From NCBI GenBank assembly GCA_009739215.1, contig VSJF01000001.1, positions 1-64,000 of the forward strand: a stretch of 64,000 bases of DNA, in the 5' to 3' direction. The DNA is from Floccularia luteovirens. Lineage: Eukaryota > Basidiomycota > Agaricomycetes > Agaricales > Squamanitaceae. The position numbers were made by a program, and so were the translations under genes. Under the pieces are notes generated by a model. That model searched no databases. It was given only the letters and a program-made list of their open reading frames with translations, and was not told the DNA's origin. Positions 33,961-45,483 of this stretch are shown here, piece after piece. Numbering within the stretch: position 1 is the first letter of the stretch; each line of letters opens with the position of its first letter.

Positions 33961-36652
33961 TTATCTCCAAGTTGAAGATATAGTCTGAGAACCAGAGGCA
34001 GCAACAGTAGCTTGTCGATTAGGGTCAGATTCCCAAACAACCTAGAACCCACATATAAAAAGTTAGACATAGTGCACGATTGAAAACATGATAATTTGAT
34101 AACGTTAACTTACACTCCCATCTGATTTCTTGCGTATGAATTTATATTGGAATACTGTGTTTGCTGGTAAAGAAATCGTCACTGTCCATACCGGATATGA
34201 AGCCTTAGAAAGGGCAATCTAATGCACACATATTAGATCGAGTAATTAATGGGTTTATGATGAATCGTTGCTCATACCGAAGATTTTGTGGCCCATGATC
34301 CTAGTTGTGAAATGCTTCCCACGACGAATATATTCTAAACAATATAAAGATATAAACTTGGGGTTAACCAGAAGGACATATGCAACGAACCTCTCCAGAA
34401 GCAGTGGTCGCATTCTCTTTGAACGTTACTGCCACCGATGTACTTCCGCCTCCGCCTCCACCGGTGGTAGTGCTAGTTCCTTTTGAACCTGTATGAATGG
34501 CAATGGCACTACGGGCGGGAATTGTAGCAGTGAATTTGCCTCCTGAAACCGTGAAGCTAATTCATGATTTAAAATTGAGTATTCTGCTTTTACTAAAAGT
34601 ACTTACGATGCGCCAGTACATGTACTGCCAGAGCTCTTTCCGGTGATGACGTCGCAATAAGATCCCGCCGCCATCGTGGTCGCGAAAGTGGTTGTCCATG
34701 CTGAATCTGCATTGTTTATGGCTACGAATCCTGCAGAACCTGGAGCAAGTTAAGCACCAGGTCAAAGGAGTATATATATGTGAATCTTACCTCTTCCGAA
34801 AGCAATTTGTTGGGATTGTGGTGATACCCAGTTGGTGATGGCGGCGGTACCGACGTTATTTCTGAAACCAACCATCCCGGATATGGCGGTAATTCTATAC
34901 TGGCAGAGCCATCCATTGCTTCCACCCGTTGCAGAGCATGTTCCAGTACCTGTTAAGGAAACAACAAAAGAATTTAACCAGGTGTTTCAAACTCTGGAGA
35001 GATATTCAGAATTCACCGTTGTTAGGTGCACCAGCGTCAATATTGGTAAAACCGGAATAACTTGAAAGAATGGTGGGAGTTCCGTAAGAGTGGGCCAAAG
35101 AAAAGATTGTGGATGTGATGTATGTGTTGGACGGTGAGTTAAAATTGAGAGAAGCGCCGTTCTATAATATTATTAATGAATAGTCCTTAGGAAAAGGGTT
35201 GCTAAAAACAATCACCCTCTCAGTATCGTGATTTGCAACGAAAATATTGGCAGAACTGCCCGCCACCCATCCTATTGCAATGGTCGGTGAGTACTTAACG
35301 ACTGATCTGAAATCCGAGGGGTATATACCTTTATTATCAAGGTTTTGGAGACTTGAGATACCTCCTCCTGAGAATGCGTTCTTTAATGCAGTCGTGTATC
35401 TGAATCTGAAAGAACCAAATTGTCAGTATACAGGTCTCTATCCTGCTGTGAACTTATACTTACTCTTGAACGTCACCTAAACCAAGGATATCAGCAACCA
35501 TATGATCACATGGATGAGGCACTTGACTAACCGTTGGTTACATATTCAGAGGGCTGGATAGGTTCGCCAGATCCCCATATAACTTCCTGAGTGATGTAGG
35601 GTTTACTTGTTAATCTACTCAGTATGTTGCTAATATCACCAGAGGGTGTATCTAAAATAATGGTAATTATAATTTGCACTATCCTACCAAAAGGAAAAAA
35701 TGTACGTTTGGCAGCGTCTAGCCGCAGGCCGTCAACTCCGAGAGAGAGGAGGTCATTGACATATTGCGCAAGTCTCCCCCGAACATATTCTGTGTCCGTC
35801 GCGAGACTGGATTTGGGGAGCGATGAGCTGGTGATATCCTGATACGATAATAGGAAATCTCACTCGGCAAGATTCACAAGTTCGCATGTTTGAACTTCAA
35901 CTCTATTACTATAATTCACAATATCATCACCAGGCTCTAGTCCACAATGGTGGAAGTTCTATCATCATGGAAAGAAGAAAAGTGGCGGAAGAAGGGGTCA
36001 GGTGATGCCCCAGAAGATATAATAATACTCACCTGAAATTGATAAATTCCAGAATAATTATAATGCGTGAAAGCGGTTCCGCCAACACCAGTCCCAGAGT
36101 CCACGCCTGCCATGTGGTTCAAAAGGGTATCTAAATTGTAATTAGTAACTGAATATTAACTCCACAAGAACGGATGACTGACCTGCTATGACCTTGACAC
36201 CAGCAGTGTGGCATACTTCAATCATACTATCCTCCAAGTTAAACAGTCATCTTGGAAAAGGGAGTAAGGAACACTAACTTCTGGAACTGAGCGCGATTTC
36301 CACGTTTGGAAGTCAAATTATATGAGACAGGTTGGTAATCTGTCCACCATTGGGGACCTGCGATATGTTCTTGAGGCGGGCTGACTGAGGAGGTGACCAG
36401 GACCTCAGCAACAAAGCCTTGCAGCAAAGGGGTGATTGAAAAAATTACCTTGCACGAAGCCATATCCAGCGGGACCGATGAAGTTGGTACATTCTGCAGC
36501 GATGCTGTCCCAACTCCATTCAAACATCTGTATGATGACTGTCTTCGTGCCAGTAGGCGCACGAGCATTGAAGGGATGTGTAGCCATGTGGTGCAGCGCT
36601 GGCAAGGGATGCTAGGAACTGAGAGTAGTGTAGAGGAAGTTGATAGCTTCAT
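33961..36652 (-). CDS. Secreted alpha-amylase, GH13 with C-terminal CBM20
   Basis: Endo-acting starch hydrolase. Exons in order carry [63 protein letters not shown] (region I), [11 protein letters not shown] (region II, nucleophile), [13 protein letters not shown] (region III Glu) and [10 protein letters not shown] (region IV). A Gly/Ser/Thr linker ([11 protein letters not shown]) leads to a starch-binding domain with [13 protein letters not shown] and [10 protein letters not shown], stopping at 33961. The ATG at 36652 starts a signal-peptide-like [11 protein letters not shown], but the mature frame ([17 protein letters not shown]) is out of register with it. A net one-base loss (or two-base gain) must lie between about 36600 and 36640, or an in-frame ATG inside ALHHM would give a protein without a signal. 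All catalytic residues are present. Confidence 0.88.
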
Positions 36653-37486
36653 TGTACGAGATATATGAAGCTTTTTAGATAAGGAGGGGGTATTGTAGTG
36701 CTTTAGAAGTCTTGTGGAATGTATGAGTGATTAAGACTGCTAGTACTGATAGGTGAATTGTTGATCTGCTAAAGGACATATGGTTGTTAGCACTAGAATC
36801 AATAGTAAGAAAACACAAGGGAAAGGGAAACAAGCGCTTGAATACAAGCACACGAGGGATCACTTGTGAAACGATGCAATAAGACTGCACAATCCTTCGA
36901 GTTGTGCAGTCAAAACGATCCAAGGAGTAATGGCAATGAAAGCACTACTCTGATCTTCCGGAACAAGATAGCTAGAACGATAACTCACCAGGTGTAATTA
37001 TTGTTGAGAGGTACGAGGAGAGATAATATGGATTCCATTTCAGATGGTAGTCCGTTTAATTTATGTTGGAATTGATTTTCAAAATGCTCTGCGGGAATGA
37101 TCAGGTCCCGCTAGAAGTTTGAAAAAAACAAACTAAATTCATGAACCGATCTCGGTTGTTAAAAGCGGTGCATTGCAACCAACCCTATTGAATTCCTTGA
37201 TCTTCAAGCAACAACACCCTCTTTCGGAAAGATTGACAGGTTGAGACCATTATGACTTAGGAGATGGTGGGACATAAATGCATAAGTCCCAACCTCTGAG
37301 CGGTCGCACGGCCCGGACGGTCCGTTAGATGTCTTTACCTAATTTTCAAATTCAGAAAGACTGTCGCATCGAGAAAAGATATAACCAACCAACCTCTCAA
37401 AACTCCTATCAATATCACAGAATGGCTAATTTCTTGACCCAATATCCTCAGTACTGCTACATTCGAACACGCTCGACTAATTCTGG
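36653..37486. other. Divergent intergenic region, amylase / PEBP
   Basis: About 0.8 kb upstream of both the amylase and the PEBP-like gene. Presumably contains both promoters and the unresolved first exon of the PEBP gene (a candidate ATG at 37423 opens MANFLTQYPQ). No repeats or clear regulatory motif identified. Confidence 0.4.
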
Positions 37487-38209
37487 AACATCATCCCGGA
37501 CGCGAATGAATTACACGTTACAGTCTTGTTTTCGATCATCTTCCCCACAACTGGTGCAGAAGTGATGTTGGGCAGCGAGATTCCGCATAGTGACACCCTA
37601 TCAGAACCCGATATTCGCATTACGCCAATGTCTGTTAGTGGGGATCTGGTGTATACTCTCCTATGATTGATCCAGATGCACCATCAAGAGCGGATGCAAA
37701 AAATAGACACTGGAGACATTGGGTCGTGCGTCACAGCATTTACGTTTTTGCATCCGGCTATTGATCGTTGTGCTGTACAGATCACTGGTCTCAAACAACC
37801 CGTGCCAGGATCTTCAACCGGGAACTACGAATTTGCAATCAAGACAAAGCCTCAACTCCTTACTGGCCGGCCTCCTGGATCTCCTCCAGGTAGTGGCCTC
37901 CTTCGTTACAGTAAGCCTATACATGTAGTTCTTTACAAGTGAAACTTTCTAAAATATTATGTTATGAAAGCTTTCCTATTATTCCAGGAACTCTCCAGTT
38001 CATTTTCAGTTCCGGAGGGTGCACTGAAATACATGAAAGAAATACAAGATCGACGCTCAAGGGATGCAGTGTCATTTGCACAAAAATATGACCCCAGCTT
38101 GTCAGCCCCACTTTTTCTTGACTCAGGCTGCTACCAGTTGATTGTATTGTTTTATGGGCGAAGAAGAGGGGGGAAATGGAAGCGGACGTGTAATGTCTTG
38201 TATTTTTAA
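37487..38209 (+). CDS. Phosphatidylethanolamine-binding protein (PEBP / TFS1-like)
   Basis: The coding trail reads NIIPDANELHVTVLFS, FPTTGAEVMLGSEIPHSD, LSEPDIRITP and YTLLMIDPDAPSRAD, then HWRHWV. An intron (GTGCGT...CAG) follows, then ITGLKQPVPGSSTGNYEFA, GRPPGSPPGSGLLRY, a second intron, FLLFQELSSSFSVPEGA and DRRSRDAVSFAQKYD. DPDAPSR and GxHR-like GLLRY are the ligand-site hallmarks of PEBPs, although the family His of the second motif is Leu here. Homologues bind phospholipid headgroups or inhibit carboxypeptidase Y or kinases. The frame is closed just upstream of NIIPD, so the first exon is not resolved: an unseen intron or a frame break. The gene ends at 38209. Confidence 0.72.
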
Positions 38210-38570
38210 TAACTGTTTATTATAAGTTCTGATGAAATGTACATGTTTATGATCAGCAGAAGCAGTGCGTTATGAATTGAGTTGTCAAGATCAAAAAGAC
38301 GGGATATGCAAGGCCGCCAATCATTATAAGACAGTCTAATTTATGGACATAGGAGGTGATAAGCCTAACTCCTGAGCAAAGGCAGATTGGGCTATCTCCT
38401 TTTCAATAATTTTAAAAGAGATCACAACTGGTGTGTTATATAAAACTTGATTCAAAATTTCCCGAATGAAGATTCTTACATATATTAGTAGACCGTGAGC
38501 ATGTGATATTAAAAATATTATCGATTGTATACTGAAAACTTTCAATCTAGCTATTGTTCTAAAACGAAAT
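38210..38570. other. Intergenic, nothing recognised
   Basis: AT-rich spacer of about 360 bases between the PEBP gene and the unidentified minus-strand remnant. No coding signal. Confidence 0.4.
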
Positions 38571-40779
38571 CATACACTCGCAAAGTCCTCTTGCTCTACA
38601 GCGACCACATTCCCTGCGAATCTCAGCAGCAGACAATCTAAGCAATTCCTTGGCGAGTCGAGGTCATGAAAGTCTGGGTGGGCTCCCTCTGCGCCAGAGT
38701 TTCCAAGGACGGTTTTGTGAAAATGGCCGTCAATCCAACTGTGTATATATCCAATGTTTGGCGGAGGAAGACATGAGCGACATGTGTAAGAGTGATTTGG
38801 TGATAGTCGATAATTCAGCATCCCAGACCATACAGTCACTCTTCTCAACATCTACCACAAGTTTAATAGCATTTAACGCGCCCATGCTTTCTACGCTATT
38901 CTTCCTCGGAAATGTAGTGAATGGATTGTCGCTGAGCAGACTTTTGTATTTATCGTAATTGTCAGGGATGCAGCTATATGACGCTGAATGTACAACCGTG
39001 AGCTTTAATCATGTAATGGCGTTCTTTGACAGAGATGGGGTGCGTGGAACGAATTGTCGATTCGTGAATCCTTTCGTGTGATATGTCCTTGCTCATGATC
39101 GTCACCAAACCGTCGTTTTCACTCCCAAGTTCCATGATGATAGATATGATTGGATGCTTGTTGTTTGAACCCAGAATACAAGGGTCCGCATATATTGGCG
39201 TCGTCGCAGAAGAATTTCTCACTAAAAACTGAACTGCGCCGATATTTCGTCATCGATAACAGTCTCCTCTGGATCGCCAAGTAGGATGGGAATCGCACCG
39301 CTCATGTTCCGTTGGTCGTCACTGCATTGTATGGCTGCTCCCCTTTTCAGTAAAGCCATACAGGTAGCAAAGTTGAAAGAACTTTGGTTCGCAAGATCTG
39401 CAAAATGAGAAAAGTTTATCCATGCATCTTTGAAAGCTTCTTTCAGGCTTGGGCGTCAGGATAGGTATGATAGGGCTTGGCATTTAATACCGTCTTCACG
39501 ACATTATCGCTGAAAAGATATGACAAGAAGTCGAGGAGTTGAATAGGCCGTTGATATGCTGGAAGGCGATAGTCTATAATCTTTCTAATTGCGTGGTCGT
39601 GCGCAATAATAAAAAGAGTTCTAGCAACCATTCCCTTTTGTTCGCCTTGTGCAAGAAACTTGTTTCTTAGAAGCTATCAGCAAGATTTTTCTGGTGCTAG
39701 TTCATTAAATCTCTTGGTGGCGTTCAATAATTGTGCCACAGCGTCTACGAGAATGGGTTCCGACGGGTAACCCGTCCACATCCAATCTCGGTCCTCCGAA
39801 ATGTTAGGAAATGACCCGCATATAGTATTCTACCATATGAATTTGTGTTTGACGCCAATTTACAGAGAACGGATCGTATCGCAGTAACACGCGACAATCG
39901 AGTGCAACAATCTGGGCCAGTTCAGTTTTTCTCAAAAATTCCCTTCGGAGATGCCTTCAATCTGCATATTATTTAAAAGTAGGTTTTTAGCATTGGCCAT
40001 GTTCTCTCTACTATATGTTGCTTCCACCTAACAAGTATATGGTGTGAGTGGTGGGTAATAATACCATAAAAGGAAGGACCCTTTTTGCCTCCTCAATCAC
40101 GCTATCATAAAACTCGCGTCTATTTCGTCCTACATCCCAAACACTGGACCCGTGGCGTAACCAATCATACCGTTGTTTAACAATGTTGTCGGAAGGTTGC
40201 TCCTCTTTCAAAGCTCGTATCTTCGCTTGAGATTTTCTCGAACAAAACAAGTAAGAACGCAGATTGTTGTATTGCGAAATCCGATATTGGCCAATCGAGA
40301 TGCTTGATTACATTTTTATCACAGAGAGGATATGCTAATGACGAATATGAATTAGTGTTGTCTGTACCACAGACAAGTTATAACAGACAAGTTGCTCTTG
40401 GTTCACGAAGATTAAAAGGGATAGCAAATCGTGATATTGCAGAGTGGTCAACAAGGCGCGACTTTCTCATTCTAGAAGATTGAATGACGGAAATGGAAAC
40501 GATTGTAAAACAAATCTTTGGTGTCATTGGGACAATAGCTATCCATGACATTGAGCAGAATGTCTGGGAAAGGAGCTAAGTATGGCACATTGAATGCCTT
40601 CTTCGAAAGCTTAACGAATGTAAGAACATAGTAAACTAGAGAGAAGGGTGCATACGAATCACTAAAGCTCAATAATAAATTAGTATCTCTGTTTCGGTAG
40701 GTAAGGTGTGTTACTTACATCTATCGTTGAGTGGGTAATCGCCAGGGTCCATTTCATAACGATTATTGAATGTGATCAT
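38571..40779 (-). pseudogene. Unidentified multi-exon gene or remnant
   Basis: I do not recognise this gene. Minus-strand segments with protein-like composition line up: MITFNNRYEMDPGDYPLNDR followed by a good GTAAGT donor (near 40730), SLVYYVLTFVKLSKKAFNVP, LLFEKISSEDTSFERGATFR in another frame, IIAHDHAIRKIIDYRLPAYQ, CMALLKRGAAIQCSDDQ, and a C-terminal piece with GHFHKTVLGNSGAEGAHPDF. The pieces are in different frames, with stops between some that lack clear introns. The segment around ALLKRGAAIQC is mildly ankyrin-like but too short to call. It may be a decayed host gene; boundaries are approximate. Confidence 0.3.
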
Positions 40780-42022
40780 TTAGGATCGTTGGTGGTGATG
40801 CATTGGTGTGTGGTCGTTGTTCAGTTGTGGGGTTATTTGATGGGAATATTATAGATGTGTATTATTATTTATTTGATACCATTCTAACACCAGCAGCCAG
40901 GTATATAAATATTCTATCAAACAATAATGTATATATAACGTGAACTGTGTTCAATATATATATTGTTATTTAAGAATAATCCTGGCATAACGCAGCTTGT
41001 GTTGTTGAGAGGTTTCAGCGTCATGCAGGTATTTCAGCTCAAGCAAGCTTTGGCGCCTTTTTACCGCCTCTCCGCCATTCTAAAACGATCGCTGTCTTGT
41101 TCTGGGCGCTCCGAGTGTAAGTCAGGTGGATGATAAAGTAGACGATACTAACGCGTGGTTGTAGCTAAATTCCTACATACATGGCGGCTAATGACCATTC
41201 GTTAGACAGCTTCTTCCTGAAATATTTAACGCCTGGCTTGGTAAAGTTCCTTTCTGGACTGGACTCTGCTCTCCATATAGAAATTCGCATAGGATTAGGA
41301 ACTTTGAAATTGTGCTGGTGACGGCAATCAAGTTAGGCGTACTGACTCCATACACAGCACAATAAGAAAACGAGGCATACTTATTGATCATCCGAGCGTT
41401 TACTATGATGGAGCTCTAGGCCTTTGGGGCTGTCCCAATTCCTTGGATTGTGTCCCTGTCACAAGGTTCTTATTAGGTATTCATTCAGCGCTTGTTGGCA
41501 CGCTTTTCTTTCAATGATCCATAGTAACATGCATCGAAACGAAATTCCTTACAGAACAAAACAATTTGCTGGCATAGTAACTTATTCGTTCCGTTTGGCT
41601 CTCAGACTGGGAGTGATTGTGAAGATGCATTTCATTTTGGTCAGTGAAGAGAGCTACATAGGCGCTTGTTGTGTGCTTCCCTCAAGAAGCAATAATACGA
41701 CTCCACCGATAAATTATGTGATGGGATGAACATGTGCACGGCTATTTGTGAGCACCGAGACATTCAAATCTAATTTATTGATGTGCACTGCCAAATCAGT
41801 ACTCAGTGCCACCGGCGTTGTGGGATTGTGGTTGTGTGACCCTGGAGTTGAAGGAGTCATATCCAGCGAAGAAGATGTGATGCACAGCAGTCATTCGGTC
41901 CCTTGAATCATTCACTTTAGCGCCCTACCATTTCACACGTAGAATGGATAAGTACCAGCCAGGTTCATCGATTTCATGTCGTCAGGCAATTCTTGCTTCC
42001 CCACTTCCTACCAAGGACCACT
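40780..42022. other. Intergenic, no recognisable gene
   Basis: About 1.2 kb with AT-rich stretches (near 40860-40980). Small frames (41188-41391 -, 41424-41729 +) show no motif. The last few hundred bases should hold the promoter of the AAA ATPase gene. Confidence 0.45.
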
Positions 42023-44699
42023 ATGAATCGAAGATTTTCTACTTTTATTGGCAAGGGCTCAAGCTCCAAGACTATCGAAGACATAGATGACGACGCCGCA
42101 TCCGGGGTTTCTACCGTTGTTCGAGATGAGGACCTCGCCCCTCCGTCGTTGAAGGTTAAGCGCGTAGACTATTACTACAGCCGCTGGACGAAGTCTTGGA
42201 AATATCGTGTATGTGCTGTTATCCGTCAATAGAGCTGACCACAACATTTACATTGTGTGATGTATCTCAGAACATGAAGTCCAAGATAACGGTCGAGACG
42301 TTGCCTCTCATGCAATCTGGAGTTAATGATCCGTGGAAGGATTACAGCTTTGTGTATGTTATCGTTATTTTATCATGATCTTGTAGTGTTGTGCATCCTC
42401 ATTGATTGATATCAAATCTTCTATACAGTCTTGTCAGGACAATACCTCAGCATGAATTCCAGAAACCTTCTTTCAAGATTGTCATCAAAAGTGAATATCT
42501 TCTAAAGGCCCTTAAAGATGTCATCCAAAGTTGGCCAGGAACGTCCTGGCACGCTGATCCGCTCGAGGTGATATATTTATAGCTGCACACTATCTCCCAG
42601 TCTCGCTCACAATGTTTCCCGTATCGTAGATGGACCCAGAAATCTTCATTACATTCTTCCATAGGTTTGAGGAATATCGTAACGAACTCAAAGGACAAAA
42701 GGACCGGTCTAAGCAAGACGACCATGTTCTCTCCTGCGTGGAGCTCCTTCTGTCTTCCATCGCTTCTGATTACAATGCTACGCTCTCCTCTATTAACCGC
42801 CTAACCGCACACGCTGAGATTACATACGATCTTCTGTATGCGATTCTTGTTCCGCGGTCGCTTCTTGTGGCACAATGTTCTGTAACAGGATTGCCTAGAA
42901 TCTTCAAACTCATGTCATGGCAGCGCACAACTGTTGAAGGAAAGCCATTGTATCAACTCTCATGCGAAAGCATTGATTTGATCGATAGAAACTTGACACA
43001 AACTGTTGCGGTTGGGAGAGTTCATACAATGATTTACATCAGGTCATTCAGTGGAACTGTCAGGATTGATTCTCTGGACGCATACCCCATTCAATTCCAC
43101 CCCGACGAGGCTGGATTACGAAGGAGCTTGGTCAAACGCGGAGAGAAATGGACAAGTCTTATCGGGGTCCATCACAAGCAATTCGATGGAATCGCTGCTT
43201 TCAAGTGCAATGGTAAAGTTGTTAAGCATCATGTAAGCTACCTAACCACTCCGGTTCGTTGTTCGACTGATCAATCTATCCAGGTCAAAAGCAGAATCAT
43301 GGTTGATCGAGGTTTGCTACTCATTCAAAATAAGTCGGTATATCTGAACTAATTTTATTCCAATCACAGCAACTTTCCATCGGCTAAACACCAACTACCA
43401 CTTCCCCACCCCAGCCCCAACAGTCGATCCCGCACAGCCAGTACCAGCACCACCAATACCCATATGTGATTCTTATGGAAACTTTATGCCACCCCCTCTA
43501 CCCCCTCCACCTTTGCCACCCTCGCCCATGGACCAAATGTATCTCCCACCTGGCCAGTCATATACCAATGGTAGAGCTTCACTGCTCTCAAATATCAGAT
43601 CAAGCTAAATTTAAGGCATTGTAGATGGTTTGGTTTCCAAAACAGCTCCGAAAGACGATACACCGGATGTCGAGTTATCTGAGGAAGATATACTTTTGAC
43701 ACCTCCAGTCGTGTACGGCTTCAGCTTTACCGATAAGGCTTGGCGTGTGTATACTTCAATCTTGTTTTTTTCATATCAACTGACTGGACAATTCAGTGGA
43801 GTTCAACGTGGACAAGATTGAGGAAGTCGATTGGAACAAAGACGCATTTGAGAATCTGGTGTTGCCATCTGCGCGGAAAGATCTCATCCAGACTTTAATT
43901 GATTCTCACCACTCCGAGATAGGGTTCGATGACTTCATCAAAGGCAAGGGGCATGGTCTTGTTATCAATCTCTATGGGCCTCCAGGTGTTGGCAAGACCT
44001 TCACAGCCGAAGCTACCAGCGAGCACGTGAGGCGCCCTTTATACGTGGTTGGTGGTGCAGATCTTGGCACTTCTGCCGTTGAAATTGGATCAGGCTCTTG
44101 AGCGCATCTTCGATATTGCAACTGCATGGAAGGCAATTGTACTTATCGACGAGGTTTGTCAACCCTAGTCATTCAGGATTTCGAAAAAGCTAAGCAATTT
44201 CCATGAAGGCCGATGTTTTCCTTGAACAACGTTCACTCCATGATTTGTTCCGTAATGCTATGGTTGCTGTCTTGTTCGTAACTTTCTCTATCTATCGCAC
44301 GAACGACAGTATTTAACCTCATTCTTAAATAGCCTCCGTCATGTCGAGTACTACCGCGGAATTCTTTTCCTCACAACTAATCGAGTCAAGACTTTCGATG
44401 AAGCTTTCCTCTCTCGCATCCACGTCGCGCTTCACTTCACCGACCTTTCGCAATCATCAAGGGAACAAGTTTGGGCTGCGTTCATTAACAAGGTTGAGGG
44501 TGCTAAAGAGGTTGATGAAAATCATATCGGACAACTCGCCACAAGGAATATCAATGGAAGGCAAATCAAAAATGCTGTTCGTACTGCGAATTCATTGGCA
44601 AAAGCTCGTAAAGAAGTGTTGAAGTTCGACCACCTCTGGCAAACTCTTGACGCTTTGGATGAGTTTACTAGACAGTTCGAGTCCAGTGCCACCATATAG
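42023..44699 (+). CDS. AAA-family ATPase of the basidiomycete type, one frame break
   Basis: The ATG at 42023 opens MNRRFSTFIGKGSSSKTIED. About ten exons join by short GT-AG introns, for example HADPLE/MDPEIF, VKHH/VKSRI and a GTTTGC intron giving DRATFHRLNTNYHF. The N-terminal half is the long fungal-specific region (FKIVIKSEYLLKALKDVIQ; GKPLYQLSC). A Pro-rich stretch follows. The AAA module has Walker A GPPGVGKTFTAEA, Walker B AIVLIDE, EYYRGILFLTTN (sensor 1) and EAFLSRIH (Arg finger). One extra base at 44087/44088 shifts the frame between GTSAVEI and DQALERIFDIATAW; everything before and after is in register. Stop at 44697-44699. Such proteins are ATP-driven remodelling enzymes of unknown client. 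It is functional if the extra base is an error. Confidence 0.83.
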
Positions 44700-45003
44700 T
44701 TGGAATACTCTGCTAGAAAATTTTTTCAATTCCAATTTCGCTATTGACTGTATCGCTCACCCATAAAACTTCAAATGTACTGTATGTATACTTTGCCCAA
44801 CAAGTTTGAATAAGCACCATTAAAACCGGGCATCTTTGCCACAAACTTCTATCTCCGGTTAAACGCTCCACACTCTATTAATTCTTCCAACAAATCGCTA
44901 AGTATGAATTCGCGACGGGGGAGGCGGTGGATACTCGCTCTCGAAAGTTGAAAGCTTGGGGTTAAACATGACACGGTGACAAAGTCCGGGGTAGAGAAAT
45001 ACA

Positions 45004-45356
45004 ATGATACGCGATCTCAAAGAAGCGAACAAATATGATGGCGGCATCCGCTGGAAGAACATTGAAGAAATGTGGCCGGTGACAATAGGACTGCAGAACA
45101 CCAAGTTATCGGATATCGATGAACTTATGCTATACTTTGCTAGTGTGGCCAGATTTCATGATAGAAGAGTTTACTTCGGAACGCGTGGCGAACTCGACAA
45201 TGACATATGAAGGAATGTCGGTGGACTGCAAGTGAACTGCTTGACGTTGGCATCGAAGACATTAAAGACACCGGAACATTCTTGATCCAGGATACACAAG
45301 GCAGGACTTCCCGCCAATCAGCAAGCTGCCTTGTTTGGAGTAAGGATGAACGTTGA
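45004..45356 (+). CDS. Small hypothetical protein
   Basis: I do not recognise this gene. The ATG at 45004 opens MIRDLKEANKYDGGIRWKNI, a soluble, protein-like stretch of 68 codons. A second frame from the ATG at 45209 continues with ASELLDVGIEDIKDTGTFLI to a stop at 45356. The two are one base out of register at the overlap, and no GT-AG intron is obvious, so this is either two overlapping frames or one broken gene. No membrane segment or signal. It lies in the 780-bp gap between the AAA ATPase and ACH1 genes, both on the same strand. Confidence 0.3.
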
Positions 45357-45483
45357 ACATCGGTACTAGTAGGCGAGCCCAAGCACTTTCAAAACATATT
45401 TAACCCCTAAAACTCATTGATATGCTGGAGAACAGCCCTCCCTTCGCTTGACACGTAGAATCGCTCAACTTGTAGCTATTACT

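Noticed and set aside
33961..36652. Starch-utilisation gene cluster with the maltase gene
   Set aside because: The two genes are about 27 kb apart with unrelated genes and a transposon stack between them; no shared promoter or regulator gene is visible.
39235..39400. Ankyrin-repeat call for the ALLKRGAAIQC segment
   Set aside because: Only one partial repeat-like stretch; not enough to name a family.
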